Below are positions 21,204 to 31,402 of a DNA stretch of 64,000 bases, piece after piece (within the stretch, counting starts at the first letter, position 1; every line of letters starts with the position of its first letter). The DNA lies in the NCBI GenBank assembly GCA_037127315.1, contig JBBBDQ010001187.1, positions 1,270,501-1,334,500 on the forward strand, in the 5' to 3' direction. The translations under genes and the position numbers were made by a program. This DNA is from Ascarosepion bandense (lineage: Eukaryota; Mollusca; Cephalopoda; Sepiida; Sepiidae). A model generated the notes under the pieces. The model was not told the origin of the DNA. It did no database searches and saw only the letters and a program-made list of their open reading frames with translations.

Positions 21204-21205
<2 letters not shown>
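21105..21205 (+). repeat. 3' fragment of the tRNA-related repeat seen at 56540
   Basis: AAATAATCAGGCCG, then TAGAAA, and the string ATACGAGTATCGAT are shared in order with 56635-56740 and 56975-57060. Confidence 0.65.

Positions 21206-21206
<1 letters not shown>

Positions 21207-21254
<48 letters not shown>
21207..21254. repeat. (TA)n microsatellite
   Basis: About 23 TA units. A second run lies at 21459-21510. Confidence 0.9.
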
Positions 21255-21257
<3 letters not shown>

Positions 21258-21454
21258 CCCTATTCACCCTCATGAATAGAGAAACGATAGTAAGTCAGTA
21301 TCGTCTCAGTCCATTAGCAAGACAACGTTGACTCAGTTCATTCGTTTTATAGTCTGTTATTAAACATTACTAGCAATTATGAAAGCTCTTGTCTCGTGTT
21401 TGCTCTTTGACATTGCCTTTTTAAATTTTTTGGCAATAATTACGTCATCGAGTT

Positions 21455-21458
<4 letters not shown>

Positions 21459-21510
<52 letters not shown>
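21459..21510. repeat. (TA)n microsatellite
   Basis: About 26 TA units. Confidence 0.9.
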
Positions 21511-21513
<3 letters not shown>

Positions 21514-21715
21514 ACAAACTTATAACTATAATCGTTTCGAAAGACCCTCCGCGTATCTACGTGGAAGGAAAACCTTGTTGTAAAAAAAGAAAGCGCTAAG
21601 CACATGAACATCAGTCAAAGGGATTCGGACCGTGTCAGCCCGTAAGCCAAAGAAAAAAACCCGAAACAAGTAATCAACTAAGAAAAAAGCGTTTAATACT
21701 TAAACAGAGCAGAAT

Positions 21716-21814
21716 AAGTAAACTAAACGTAGTGAACCAACAAACCTATCAAGCTTTCACCTAAGCGGATCACTTATGTAAAACCTTGGTAGGTTTGTTA
21801 GCTCACTAGGTTTA

Positions 21815-21822
<8 letters not shown>
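21716..21822. repeat. Hairpin of about 105 bp beside a TA microsatellite
   Basis: AAGTAAACTAAACGTAGTGA with CCAACAAACCTA on the left pairs with TAGGTTTGTTAG and CTCACTAGGTTTACTTAT on the right. The loop is about 30 bases (21758-21787). Confidence 0.75.
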
Positions 21823-21853
<31 letters not shown>

Positions 21854-21904
21854 TCTAAATTCCGTTGCGTATTTATTTACATATATATTTATAACCACAC
21901 ACAC

Positions 21905-21938
<34 letters not shown>

Positions 21939-21940
21939 TT
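21818..21940. repeat. (TA)n and compound (CA)(TA)(TG)n microsatellites
   Basis: TA runs at 21819-21852, then CACACACA, TATATATA and TGTGTGTG in succession at 21896-21938. Confidence 0.9.
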
Positions 21941-22390
21941 GTAAATATATTTCCCAAATATAGAATCCAAGAACTTCGTTTGTCAAATTTTATTTCTTAT
22001 ATCTTAATGTCAGTTACTTAACAATAGTTACATCAATAATTATTTTGCTGTCATTTTTACGGCAAGTGCCCACTCTTCTTAAATTAATAGCCGTTGACTC
22101 AATCGTTTTTGAGTTAATTGTGACGGAAAGTTCAGTTTATGCTTTTATTAATAAAATCAAATGTGTTAAATACATAACAATGAACTTATGTACCGTTTTG
22201 TGTATATTTACCTGACCTTGAATTTTATGATAGTGAAATGAAAACAGAACCTCTTATAGCAATTTTAGTAACATTGTATAACAAGAATAGTTTTCTTTAA
22301 ACACAAGGCGGATAATGTTTGAGATGATGTTGGCGGTCTATTAATTTTCTTTTTTTACTGTTTCAAATAAACACGTAAAAATTAGCATAT
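21941..22390. other. Intergenic sequence, nothing recognised
   Basis: No coding potential and no recognised repeat. Confidence 0.45.
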
Positions 22391-23071
22391 TGTTGTATCC
22401 CGGGGGGAGGGGATAAACAAAGAAAGAATATAGCAAGAAATAACTCTTAACACTGAGTATATATAGATAGAGATTTATTATACCTCAGTACAATAAACCA
22501 AATACAAGTACACCCAACGAAGAGTTAACACGAATAACAATTAAGAAGGCAAAGTCTCTGTATAGGACGTATGCGTCCGTCTTGAGAAGTAGGCTTCCGT
22601 CTAGTGACGTCTAACTCTCGTCTAAGGCCGATGGCTGTCGACTCTCGTATAATGACGAATAATCTTGATCACTCCCGTGTAATGACGAAGACTCTCGTAT
22701 AGCCACGAACACACTCGATCTCTCTCGAGCGCTGTCTCTGTAGTTCGTTCTCGTCTAGGTCTTTTATGACCCGGGCCATACCCATTCCGGGGTACTGCTT
22801 TCCCGACAGCTACAATCTTCAGCTGTTTAAATGTAGAGTCAATAGAAACCTCCTATCACACTAACTCCCAATTATTCTCAGAACACTCTCATTTACCCAA
22901 CCCTCATTCTCCGTATCCTTACCCGCCTGTCACCCACCCTCTGACATTTCCTATATTTAACCATCCTTTCTACACTCTATGTAGCCCCCTGCGCAATAGT
23001 GGCAGTGACATGCTTTGCTCGGGGTGAAACACTTATATAAAAATAAAGGACCAGGATATTCCTCTACAACA
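22391..23071. mobile_element. Solo LTR-like element split by a LINE-A tail
   Basis: It begins TGTTGTA and ends TACAACA, a perfect 7-bp inverted terminus starting TG and ending CA. It is flanked by a 4-bp duplication ATAT (22387-22390 and 23072-23075). The body holds AATAAA (22490) and degenerate repeats of the type CTCGTATAATGACGA. The LINE-A tail at 22797-23047 interrupts it; without that insert the LTR is about 430 bp. No internal gag/pol is present. The coding strand is uncertain. Confidence 0.62.
22797..23047 (+). mobile_element. LINE-A 3' end, young-looking
   Basis: It matches 9630-9880 of the long copy closely (CTTTCCCGACAGCTACAATC, GTAGCCCCCTGCGCAATAGT, GCTCGGGGTGAAACACTTAT). It is severely 5'-truncated and sits inside the LTR-like element. 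No target-site duplication was found. Confidence 0.85.
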
Positions 23072-23275
23072 ATATTCCTCCAGAACACATATGAATCGAT
23101 TTATGTGCATTTCGTTTAACTAATATTATAAAGTTTCTAATTACAATGCTAGATAGATATCTGTAAAAATTTGTTGTGAAATAACTGATAGTGCCGATTA
23201 ATTTCTGATGCTTCTTTTAATAATAAAAAATATACGAAGAAAACCTATAAGAATCAACGCGTATATTTCTCTGCG

Positions 23276-23520
23276 TCAGTCATGTAAATGCCAGACGTGA
23301 TACACGCTTGGGCGATCATGAGATGTGATTAATACGGCAGGAGGTTTTTCTTTAGCAGGATGCCATTACAATTTCTATGTAGACAAGTTGTCATCCAGGA
23401 TTCTAGAACATAGTCTGTCTTACTATTTAACCCATAGATGAAGGGAGAAAAGACGGACTTTTCCCAAGATTATTTGCGCGTAAGTGATTGCAACAATTTC
23501 AACTAGAATTCGATATCAAT
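23276..23520 (-). mobile_element. SINE-1, minus strand, diverged
   Basis: The plus strand reads ACGTGATACACGCTTGGGCG, then the complement of the middle domain (ATTTAACCCATAGATG) and AACTAGAATTCGATATC near the B-box end. The head is mostly lost. Confidence 0.75.
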
Positions 23521-23660
23521 TGCATTTCTCTGTGTGCAGTTCATGAAACAGTTGTTTTAGCACAGCGTAAAACGCAATTTGTAATTCAGTTAACATGGCG
23601 AATGAGAATCGATTACTTTAAACAATAACCAGCATAGAAGGAAAGTGATTTTTTATTTTA

Positions 23661-24183
23661 TCTAAACTTATTTATAAATGGAACTTTGTTTGTGTGTGTG
23701 TGTGTGTATCCGTTAACTATAGACTCCGAAACGGCTGAACCGATTTTCTTGAAAATTTACACTGTTGTACTATAAGCGTCTAGGAGTGTTCTTAGCTTGG
23801 TTTTGTGTCGAGGTACCACCAATAAATATCGAAAATCAATAATCGAAAAAATCGGCTTATAGAAGGAGTGGTCCGATTTTAATCAAATTTCGTACACTTA
23901 TAGACAAAGACAGAAGAAACGGTATACAGAAGTTTCAAGGTTGCTGTTCTTACAAGAGTGTAGAAAATCGATAATATATATATATATATATATATATAAA
24001 AGGCAATATGTTTGTGTGTGTGTTTGTTTATCTGTCTGTATGTCCTTTGTACAAATCCACAATTTTTATGCGATTCTTACGAAACTTCACACAAATATTC
24101 TTTAGGCTGAGTCTGAGCTCCAGGATCATGGATTAGTTTTAAAGCTTTAATTACACCCGAGCAACGCAGGGCTATACTGCTAG
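23661..24183 (+). mobile_element. Helitron-like non-autonomous element H1, complete (523 bp)
   Basis: It starts TCTAAACTTATTTATAAATG with host A before it, and ends with a hairpin-type CCCGAGCAACGCAGGG, CTATACTG and CTAG (24180-24183) followed by host T. There is no terminal inverted repeat and no TSD, as expected for Helitrons. Internal marks are (TG)n at 23692-23708, CCGAAACGGCTGAACCGAT, paired ATCGAAAAT motifs and (TA)n at 23976-23998. There is no coding capacity. This is the variant-1 centre, with GTTTGTGTGTGTGTTTG after the TA run. Confidence 0.8.
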
Positions 24184-24254
24184 TTTTATAGTAAAGTTCA
24201 ACCTTTACAAGGCCCGAGACATTTTAGTAGTAGAGGGTTACATTAAAAAGCTCT

Positions 24255-24864
24255 TTATACGAATAAGACCAGTAGATAACTGTTAAACCTAGACTTCAAC
24301 AGGTTGAGACCGTAGTGATCAGAGAAATATCCGCTTGTGTGTCGGTTAATCAGAGCCGTTGTTCGCGGGAAGAATCTGGTCAAATAGAACATTTCACTAA
24401 TAGAAATACTGAGGGAATGCAGGTGGCTTGCTTTAATATAAGCAGCAAGGTGGATCGTAGCAGTGGAGGATATAGTGTATGTTAGAGAGAGATTGAAGGA
24501 TGAAAAATAATTTGTCACTTGACTCGGAGGAGATTTATCACTCGTTTAAGACTGGAAAGTAAGGACTAGGAAGCTGTCGTCTTAATATTACAACAGTAAC
24601 CAATTTAGGCCCGATCTGGCTCTTGCAAAGGTAGAGGACAGCATGCAAAGTTAGGTATTTACTGAAGCAGTGCAGGGTGACGACCATTTTTTCCTGCATC
24701 TTTTGCAATGTACCGTATGCACGAGTTCTAATTTAGGTCAGGTTTGAAACTGAAACCCCCATATTCTCTCAAAGCACAGACTCTCGCCAAAAAGAACATC
24801 CATTCGTCATGACTGGCGATAGTTCGGGGCATGATCTGTGATAATAGAATGTAAGTAGTTTGGT
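24255..24864 (-). mobile_element. LINE-D, C-terminal part, minus strand (left of the LTR insertion)
   Basis: The minus strand codes for the end of a LINE polyprotein in broken frames. LTRFFPRTTALINRHTSG and NLLKSRFNSYL (about 24430-24270) match the FFPRT...LWN...LP...LFKSRVNRYL ending common to these LINEs. Adjacent to the LTR it reads NTKLLTFYYHR, the position of the NATKTKLLSFN block. It is the continuation of 25354-26070. Confidence 0.72.
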
Positions 24865-24869
24865 ATTCG

Positions 24870-25353
24870 TGTTATATATCACTGTACGACGACAAACAAC
24901 GAGAACACGCATATATAAAAATATAAGATTATATTTCTATTCCAGACGACGAGCCTGTGTGGAACAGAGAATGGAAGAGTGAGAGCGCGCATAGAATGAG
25001 TCGACGGGAGTGTAAGTCTTGCCTGTGGTGTCTCTCTGCTTCCACTGGCCGTTCTCTGCTAGCGAATCTGTGTGTCGATTTCTTTTTATAGTCTTCTAGA
25101 ACCGGGACTTTTCCTTCCGGTTTTGTCTCGCCTACGCAACGCCCACGTAATTCCAAGAGACACCTGTTTTGTTTACTTCCGTAGTCATTTCCGCCGCTGT
25201 CGGAAATAAGGTCAAACGAGCCCGACTCATAACCCTGCGACATCCGCTCCAGACGCCGACACCTGTCTTGTCGTTCGCTGACCCCTTCATCGACGGGAAA
25301 TATCATCGATTGCATCAACCTTCTTCGGGTGGGGGCTAGATTGCTATATTACA
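24870..25353. mobile_element. Solo LTR inserted in LINE-D
   Basis: It begins TGTTATAT and ends ATATTACA. It is flanked by TTCG on both sides (24866-24869 and 25354-25357), a 4-bp duplication, or 5 bp (ATTCG) if the A is counted. Removing it with one duplication rejoins the LINE-D reading frame across the NATNTKLL block, which independently confirms both ends. A TATA-like CTATAAAAAG (25092-25083) on the minus strand suggests transcription leftwards. The 129-codon minus-strand frame within it has no recognisable domain. Size and TSD suit a Gypsy or BEL solo LTR. Confidence 0.78.
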
Positions 25354-26070
25354 TTCGTGGCATTGCATGTACCTAGCCAGTTTAATCCCCACTGAGAATT
25401 TAATTCTGGATCGGACGAGAGATCAGCTGCTAATTTCTGATCACCCAAATTTTTAAGAGAAAACCTGTATATCGTCGTCGGTATAGACGTTCTCAAATTA
25501 TCTGATTATATTTTTAAGTATATCATTTAGATAAAGCAAAATGAGTGTTCTTCCCTAAGAAGACGCCAGCGTTGACCGGCAGGGTCCCGGAGTACTTGCC
25601 GCTAATAACTACCCTCAGGGACCTTGTCATTAGGAAGGACTTTATAATTCAGAATATCCCAGTGATTGTATTGATGGGGAGATTGAGCATCAAACCATTG
25701 TGCTACACTTTGTCAAATGCCTTCGAAATATCTAACGCTTTGGTCTTCAAATTGTGCTTGTCTTTAAGTATTTAGCTAATGGCAGTTAGAACATCAGTAG
25801 TGGATTGGGCCGATCGAAACCCGTCACTGGCGAGGTAGTTTTATATAGGTTCTCGACGGCTTTCTTCTTGATTATAGCATCAAGAAGTTTACTGATGATA
25901 CTGAGGAAACTAATGATTCTATACTCGTAGGGTGAAGTCTTATGAACCCTATTCTTGAAGATCGGGCATACGCCTGACATTTTCCACAGGTTTGGTAAAG
26001 ATTTCCCCTTAAAGTAGCAGTAAAATAACTTCGATAGGATTGGGAATAATTCTGGGTTTATATTTTTAAA
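25354..26070 (-). pseudogene. LINE-D reverse transcriptase region, minus strand
   Basis: In minus-strand order: the RT start with GVCPIFKNRVHKTSPYEYR and IISFLSIISKLLDAIIKKKA (25973-25850), motif A LDISKAFDKVWHNGL (about 25740-25700), and the VVISGKYSGTLPVNAGV block (about 25600). The catalytic box follows in the form VYTDDD (about 25480) where YADD is usual, then KLAADL before the LTR junction. Stops and frameshifts are frequent. The domain order matches LINE-A but the sequence is a different subfamily. It is interrupted by the solo LTR. Confidence 0.78.
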
Positions 26071-27660
26071 GTTAAGTTTTTTTTATTGTTTTCTCGGTCG
26101 GTGGTTTTCTTAGGGTCAAGTATTTGTATATATCTTAAAATCTTTTGTGTTGTACTGATAACATTACTGAAACTATGCTCAGTGACACGTAAAAAGTTCG
26201 GAAGAGGATAATCATTTTCACTACTGGACTGTGCTCAGTCTAAAAAAATAAATTAAAAAATAGGCATTGATTTCGAATCCTGGTTTTTAGACAGAAAAAG
26301 ACCTATTTCTTTTCTCAGGTCACCTCTAGGTCACCTTGAACTGTATCCAGCTCACTATCGCGAGCCAGGTTGAATTGCTATGACAATTGATATAAGAATA
26401 GCGTGAGAGACGAAGGATGAACTTTCTTGTTATGTGCTTCAACACGATAAAAGCAGAGAATATTTTGGCAATTGATATTCCGTGGGGAAAAATTGAAAGA
26501 AACACTAGAGGTGACAAAAAGAAATTGAATTTTGATTTAAACGGCTTAGATCGATCAATGACTGTGACACTCTTATGACTATTGCCTCAGCTGGGCTCAC
26601 TGGTGGTCATGCTTAAAAAGAATTGCTGATATGCACGGAATATAAAATTGCATATCATATTTGGAAGACAATTATTAGTAGTAATTGTATCAGTAGTAGT
26701 TTATTAATCAGTGGTTTTTACTCCTTCTCAACTAATGCATTGTGGATCATTTAAATGCAAAAGAAAATATTTTAATACAATTTCTTCTTGATAATATTAC
26801 ATAAATAATGGTGACAAAAGTGATGCTTTTTTTTCAAATTTAAGTTCTTCAATTTAACCCGAAGATGAACGAATCACATCTTTTCCAAGGATATTTATTC
26901 TTAAGTGAATCAGACTCGTAGCAAAACTCAGCTCCCTGTTACACAAACTGGAAATTTATAGTGCTAATAATAACATAAAGGTAGAAAAAGGATAAGAAAG
27001 AAAAGAGAAGGAGATTGAGGGAAAGAGAGATAAGTTGATGAATTGTTAGACAACTTATAGGATATAGAAGACAGAGGTAGACGAAATAGTATAGTGGTAA
27101 TAGCGAGAGAAGAAAAGAGATAAAAACGGATGAATGAGAAGTTATATGATAGAAAACAATAAAGTAAACACAAACAGATTAGATGAGACTGAAGAATGTA
27201 AGTCACGGATTGAATTAAATAAGGAATAAATCCATCAAATTGAAAAAGGAAATGCTAAGAAAAACAAAGGAAAATTATATAACCGTAAGAGTAAATAAAG
27301 TCATTTGTTTACAAGGAAACATTCGATGTCTATTGATTCGGGGAACAATGCTTTTGATCTTATAGATTTATTTGATCAATCTGGGATAAACGTGTGGAAT
27401 CCTGTCTCCTCATTTCTGGTAGGATTGTGTAGTGTGAAGAGTCAATATTTTAATTATATGATAATCTTCTCTTTGAGTTACCTGTGATATTCATTTTAGT
27501 TTTTAACTGTTGTTGAAAGACTTCCAGTGTTTTTGATACAAGTCATTATTTATGATATTTTGGTGCCATATAGAAGAAGAATATTTCTCCCTAAATCATG
27601 CATGCTTAATTAATTCCTTGCTATTTTAAGCATTAATCTGAGAACGCACTTGAATACAGA
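26071..27660. other. Intergenic, with a trace of SINE-1
   Basis: No supported gene. 26850-26925 resembles the complement of the SINE-1 middle region (TTTAACCCGAAGATGAACGA, CTTTTCCAAGGATAT). 26990-27150 is purine-rich. Confidence 0.45.
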
Positions 27661-28197
27661 CGCTAGTTCAGTATTTGTAAATATTTCTGAGATGAGGTAG
27701 TATTTACAATATTTACATTATTCGGACTACTATCCTCATCTTTGTTGTCATTTGTACGAAGTTTCGGCCGTTGTACGCTCCGGTCTTCGTCAGGTTCTAG
27801 GAATTTCGAACTGAAACCATTATTGCAGTCACTGGGGTATATTAACCTTTTCTGGAAGTCATGAGTCATCTCCCTCTGACCCTGTAAGTTATTGTTCAAC
27901 ACTGCTGTAGCCTGGGTCAAGTCACAGGAACTAACTAACGTCTATATCCACCAGGCCATGTGTCTTTACAGGGTTACAGGGAGATAACTCATGATTCTAG
28001 AAGAGGCATTAGGCAATGAATGGCGTTCCTATACCCCGTTGATTGTAATAAAGGGTTTGGTTCGAAATTCTTAGCACCTGAAGAATGCCGGAGCGTACAA
28101 CGACCGAAACGTCGTACAAATGGCATTAAAGATGAGGACAATATTTCGAATAATGTAAAGACTGTAGATGCCACTTCATATATTTGTGAACTGGCAA
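27661..28197. repeat. Head-to-head inverted pair of Penelope-type tails
   Basis: The left arm (27661-27889) and right arm (27966-28197) are diverged reverse complements around a 76-bp spacer. Shared strings include CGGAGCGTACAACG, CGTACAAATG and ACAGGGAGAT. The block CCTGANGAA...CGAAAC...CGTAC resembles the terminal region of Penelope-like elements. No RT or GIY-YIG coding was found here. Confidence 0.75.
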
Positions 28198-28518
28198 AGT
28201 AAAGCGTAAGATAAATAAAATGATGTTTTTTTCAATTAGTTCTAAATTTAAAATTACAGAATTTAAATAAATGAGTATCAATGAGGACGCGTGTACAGGT
28301 CATTAACCTTTAACCTTATCCATCATATGAACCGGGTTCGAATTACGCCAGTGTTGATTTCATTCCTGATGTTATTCGTTTTAGGATACTTGCGACGATG
28401 TTGTGAGCTGTTTTCAAGCAAGATAAAGTTTGTTTTTTTTTGTCAGGTATTTCAAGTGAAAGTGAGTAAAAGAAACTTTTCGACTTTGATAGGAAAAGTT
28501 TTTTGCTTACGATTTCTG

Positions 28519-28790
28519 GCCTACGGACCAATCGTGTTAAAATAGCGGTTCACCTATGATCATAGAAGTTAAATAACGAGAACCTAGATATGTTTCTGCT
28601 TTGGGCATACCAAGTGCTGTAAGCTTGGATGTGCCGGTGGTGTAATTGATAATGACCTGTAATATTTATTCGAAATGTACCAATCCCCGTTGGGTTCGTA
28701 ATATTCATTTATTCTCAAATACTCTTGAAAGACGCATGTGTCCTTTTCTTCTTCCACATCTGTGGGTTAATTAGTAAGACTAAATCATTA
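28519..28790 (+). mobile_element. Composite 5S rRNA/tRNA-derived SINE, diverged copy
   Basis: 28519-28625 aligns over the whole 5S length: CCTACGGACCAATCGTGTTA, CGGTTC, GATCATAGAAGTTAAATAAC, then TTGGGCATACCAAGTGCTGT and AAGC. It runs directly into GGATGTGCCGGTGGTGTAAT, the tRNA-derived head, then a B-box-like ATTCGAAATG and the SINE body (ATTCATTTATTCTCAAATAC, TGTGGGTTAATTAGTAAGAC). The junction matches the minus-strand copy at 4655-4938. Confidence 0.7.
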
Positions 28791-29424
28791 TTATTTTAAA
28801 AATATCTTACAAATTTAATATATTTTTTGATTTAAATAACCTACAGAGAGTTGATAAGAAAAATAACCATCAATTAAAATAACTTTTATTTTCTACTTGA
28901 ACATTAAAACAAGACTGCCTATTGCAACATAACATTAAGCATAAACCTTGAGTCATATTCTTGAATCGACTGGTCTGATCGAAACTTTCATATAGTTGTC
29001 ATGCATGGCGCCAAAGATATTTAGAAATATCTTAACTCTCTGCTACTGACAACTGCTTTCTATGATCAATGGTTAAAAAGGCGTTGAGCGAGTGATGCCT
29101 GATTGTCTTGGCAAAGACCATACTTCTTTGAACATTGTCGATTGGCACTAAAGAATCTTAAACAAAGAAATGTAGCAAATAAGAGAAGCTACATTACTTA
29201 TGTTTTATTAACAGTGGCCACAACTGGATAGTATATGTTACTGGAAGTAAAAAGAAAGTTGTACTATGAGTAAATTCACATTGCATACTACTTCAAATAA
29301 ATAGAATGAACGAGAACAGTCACTGAACTTGAGAAACCTATTTCCCTGAAAATAATTTTTTATAATTTTAACAGAAATAAATACTGGCTGCTCGGTTAAT
29401 AAATATTAATTATCTTTTTTTTAG
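28791..29424. other. AT-rich intergenic sequence
   Basis: Nothing recognised, except weak similarity of 29360-29410 to 39055-39090 and 39310-39345 next to the R1 repeats. Confidence 0.45.
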
Positions 29425-29650
29425 AAATACAGTTAATATTGCCATTATGATTACAAGATGAACAGGCCAAGTATCATTCTATAACGGTCCTGGTTATGAC
29501 AATAAACTGCATCCGGCAGCAAGGTCTCTCATTAGAAGGTTGTGGCGAGTAGGGAACCACCTCTTAATTGCTGTCGTTCCGAGGTTCACCCTGAACTGGG
29601 GTGGTAGCTCCTGTTAGGGTCCCAACTATGGGCAAATAGTTTATATTCAA
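29425..29650 (+). repeat. Interspersed repeat R1
   Basis: Shares ATGACAATAAACTGCAT-like, AACCACCTCTTAATTGCTGT and GGTGGTAGCTCCTGTTAG-like strings with 39480-39610 (+) and 5630-5790 (-). The type is unknown. Confidence 0.6.
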
Positions 29651-29659
29651 ACTGGGATT

Positions 29660-29875
29660 AAAACATTATGAAAGTATAAAAAGAAATATTTATTGAAAAA
29701 TATACATTTTTGAAGGAAAAATTTTACCAACAAAACATTTTTGAAAGAAAATAAATTATTATCATAACAGATTTTTGAAGGAAAAAAGAAAAAAGGAATT
29801 ATTGCCATAATACATTTTTGAAGGAAGAAGATTATTACCAGCAATACATTTTTTGAATACAAAACTAGGAGACAT
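29660..29875. repeat. Degenerate tandem repeat around ACATTTTTGAAGGAA
   Basis: ACATTTTTGAA followed by an A-rich stretch recurs five times at 35-60 bp intervals. Confidence 0.7.
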
Positions 29876-30141
29876 CTTCAGTTTTCTAAAATAAATAAAT
29901 TAAAAAATCATGAAAATCTAACTCAATCAACCTTTTCACTATAACTGAATATTAAAAAAGAAATTTTAAACGCCTACCTTTTTTGCATTAAATAACCCAC
30001 AGAGATTGAAATGCCGTTAAAGAAAACTCAAACTCAAATTCACTATATAATGTCATTTACACGTCATGAGGATCGGTCAGAAGAGTGTTCGACGAAATTG
30101 CTGTGCATGTCATGGAGAATTGTGTTTTGTTGTATGTTTTA

Positions 30142-30328
30142 ATCGTTTCACTCCAAGCAAGACATTGACGTCACTGATGGGCAGGGGTTTATAGTAAAAA
30201 AATTAAAAAAAAAAAAAAGGGAAAAGGTTACGCCGAGTGTTGAAGAAAGGATATGAGACAGATGGGAATCATGGAGACAGAAGACAGTAATTGAAGTTTC
30301 ACTTAAACTTATGGAGATTGTAAAGATT
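30142..30328 (-). mobile_element. LINE-A 3' end, minus strand (left part of a split copy)
   Basis: TTTCACTCCAAGCAAGACAT and GGGCAGGGGTTTATAG are the complement of the LINE-A tail. It ends at the ACTTAAACTTATGGAGATTG stretch. The rest of the copy resumes at 31003 beyond the LINE-B insertion. Confidence 0.7.
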
Positions 30329-31002
30329 TACAAAGATAGAAAGAGGCGTAAGACAAGGATGTGTCTTTTCGCCGGATCTGTTCAACTTGTACAGCGAGCA
30401 TATTTTGAGGACCCTAGATGACACGCCAGGATTTGTTATTTGAGGCCACAATTTGAACAACATAAGGTATGCCAAATGCAGGTGCGTGATACTAGAATCA
30501 AGCAAGTATAAAAATTTAAATACCTAGGAAGTGTTCGAACAGGAGATGGAAAGTGCAACACAGAGATCCGAAGCAGAATTGGCATGGCAAATAAAGCGTT
30601 CCAGAAGCTGAGTAAAGTACTAACACACAGGAAAATTTCACTGGAAACAAAGAAAAGAGTGCTGGATTGCCATGTGATGTCAGTTATTCAATACGGCAGT
30701 GAATGCTGGACCATATCATCGAAAATGAGGACAAAACTGGAAGCTGCGGAAATGTGGTTCTACAGAAGGATGCTGCGGATATCGTGGACTGAGTATGCAA
30801 GCAACGGTGAAGTGTTGGAAAGAATGGAAACGAAAAAGAAATTAATAGTGAGCATCAGGAAGAGAAAACTGAAGTTCCTGGGACAGGCAATAAGGAAGGA
30901 GAGCTTGGAGAACCTGATACTGACTGGCCAGATAAAGGAAAAAGAGACAGAGGAAGGCAGCGGATAACATATTTGCAGGGCCTGATCAGGTGGATGACGG
31001 AA
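30327..31002 (+). pseudogene. LINE-B RT C-terminal half, with the YADD core deleted
   Basis: The frame opens with [20 protein letters not shown] (RT motif B region, about 30338-30400). It reaches NNIRYA at about 30457-30474 and jumps directly to sequence coding for the C-terminal region, so the DD of the catalytic box is gone. It then reads KFKYLGSVRTGDG, IGMANKAFQKLSKVL, KRVLDCHVMSVIQYGSECW and AAEMWFYRRMLRISWTEYA, ending after LENLILTGQIK in a frameshifted stretch. The 3' tail present at 15777-16217 is missing. The flanks are two parts of a minus-strand LINE-A, so this is a nested insertion followed by a deletion. Confidence 0.82.
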
Positions 31003-31402
31003 CAGTAAAAACTCGTGTGACCTAGTTGAAAATCTAGTAGCATTAGAAAATTCATGTGATCAGTCACCGGAGAAAGACGTTCGTCAAAGCAGTTCCCATG
31101 AGAATACTTTTAAAAATGACAGACGGGAGCCACATGACGTTAGTGAGAAATTTGACTGAAGGTGAGCAGCTATATCAGGATGAATTACATTGCAGATCCT
31201 CCTTTATTTTAAGCCTGAGATGAATTGCAAGAATACCCGACCAGTTATGGAAAATATATTCAATGCATGGACGAATGTTATATTTATAAATGAGCGAAAT
31301 AGATTCTAACGAAAGAAACCCTCCTTACCCGACACAATCACCCACCATTCTCAGCAGTATATATAGCTACTGATTCGATGTAGCCGTTCCAGGTGAGGTT
31401 GA
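31003..31402 (-). mobile_element. LINE-A coding fragment, minus strand (right part of the split copy)
   Basis: Co-linear with 33590-34005: the complement of the RT C-terminal coding region, including ATGAATTGCAAGAATACCCG, TTCAATGCATGGACGAATG and GATTCGATGTAGCCGTTCCA. It is heavily decayed. Confidence 0.7.

Noticed and set aside
24929..25318. 129-codon minus-strand open frame
   Set aside because: It lies wholly inside the solo LTR and shows no domain; LTRs often contain chance frames.
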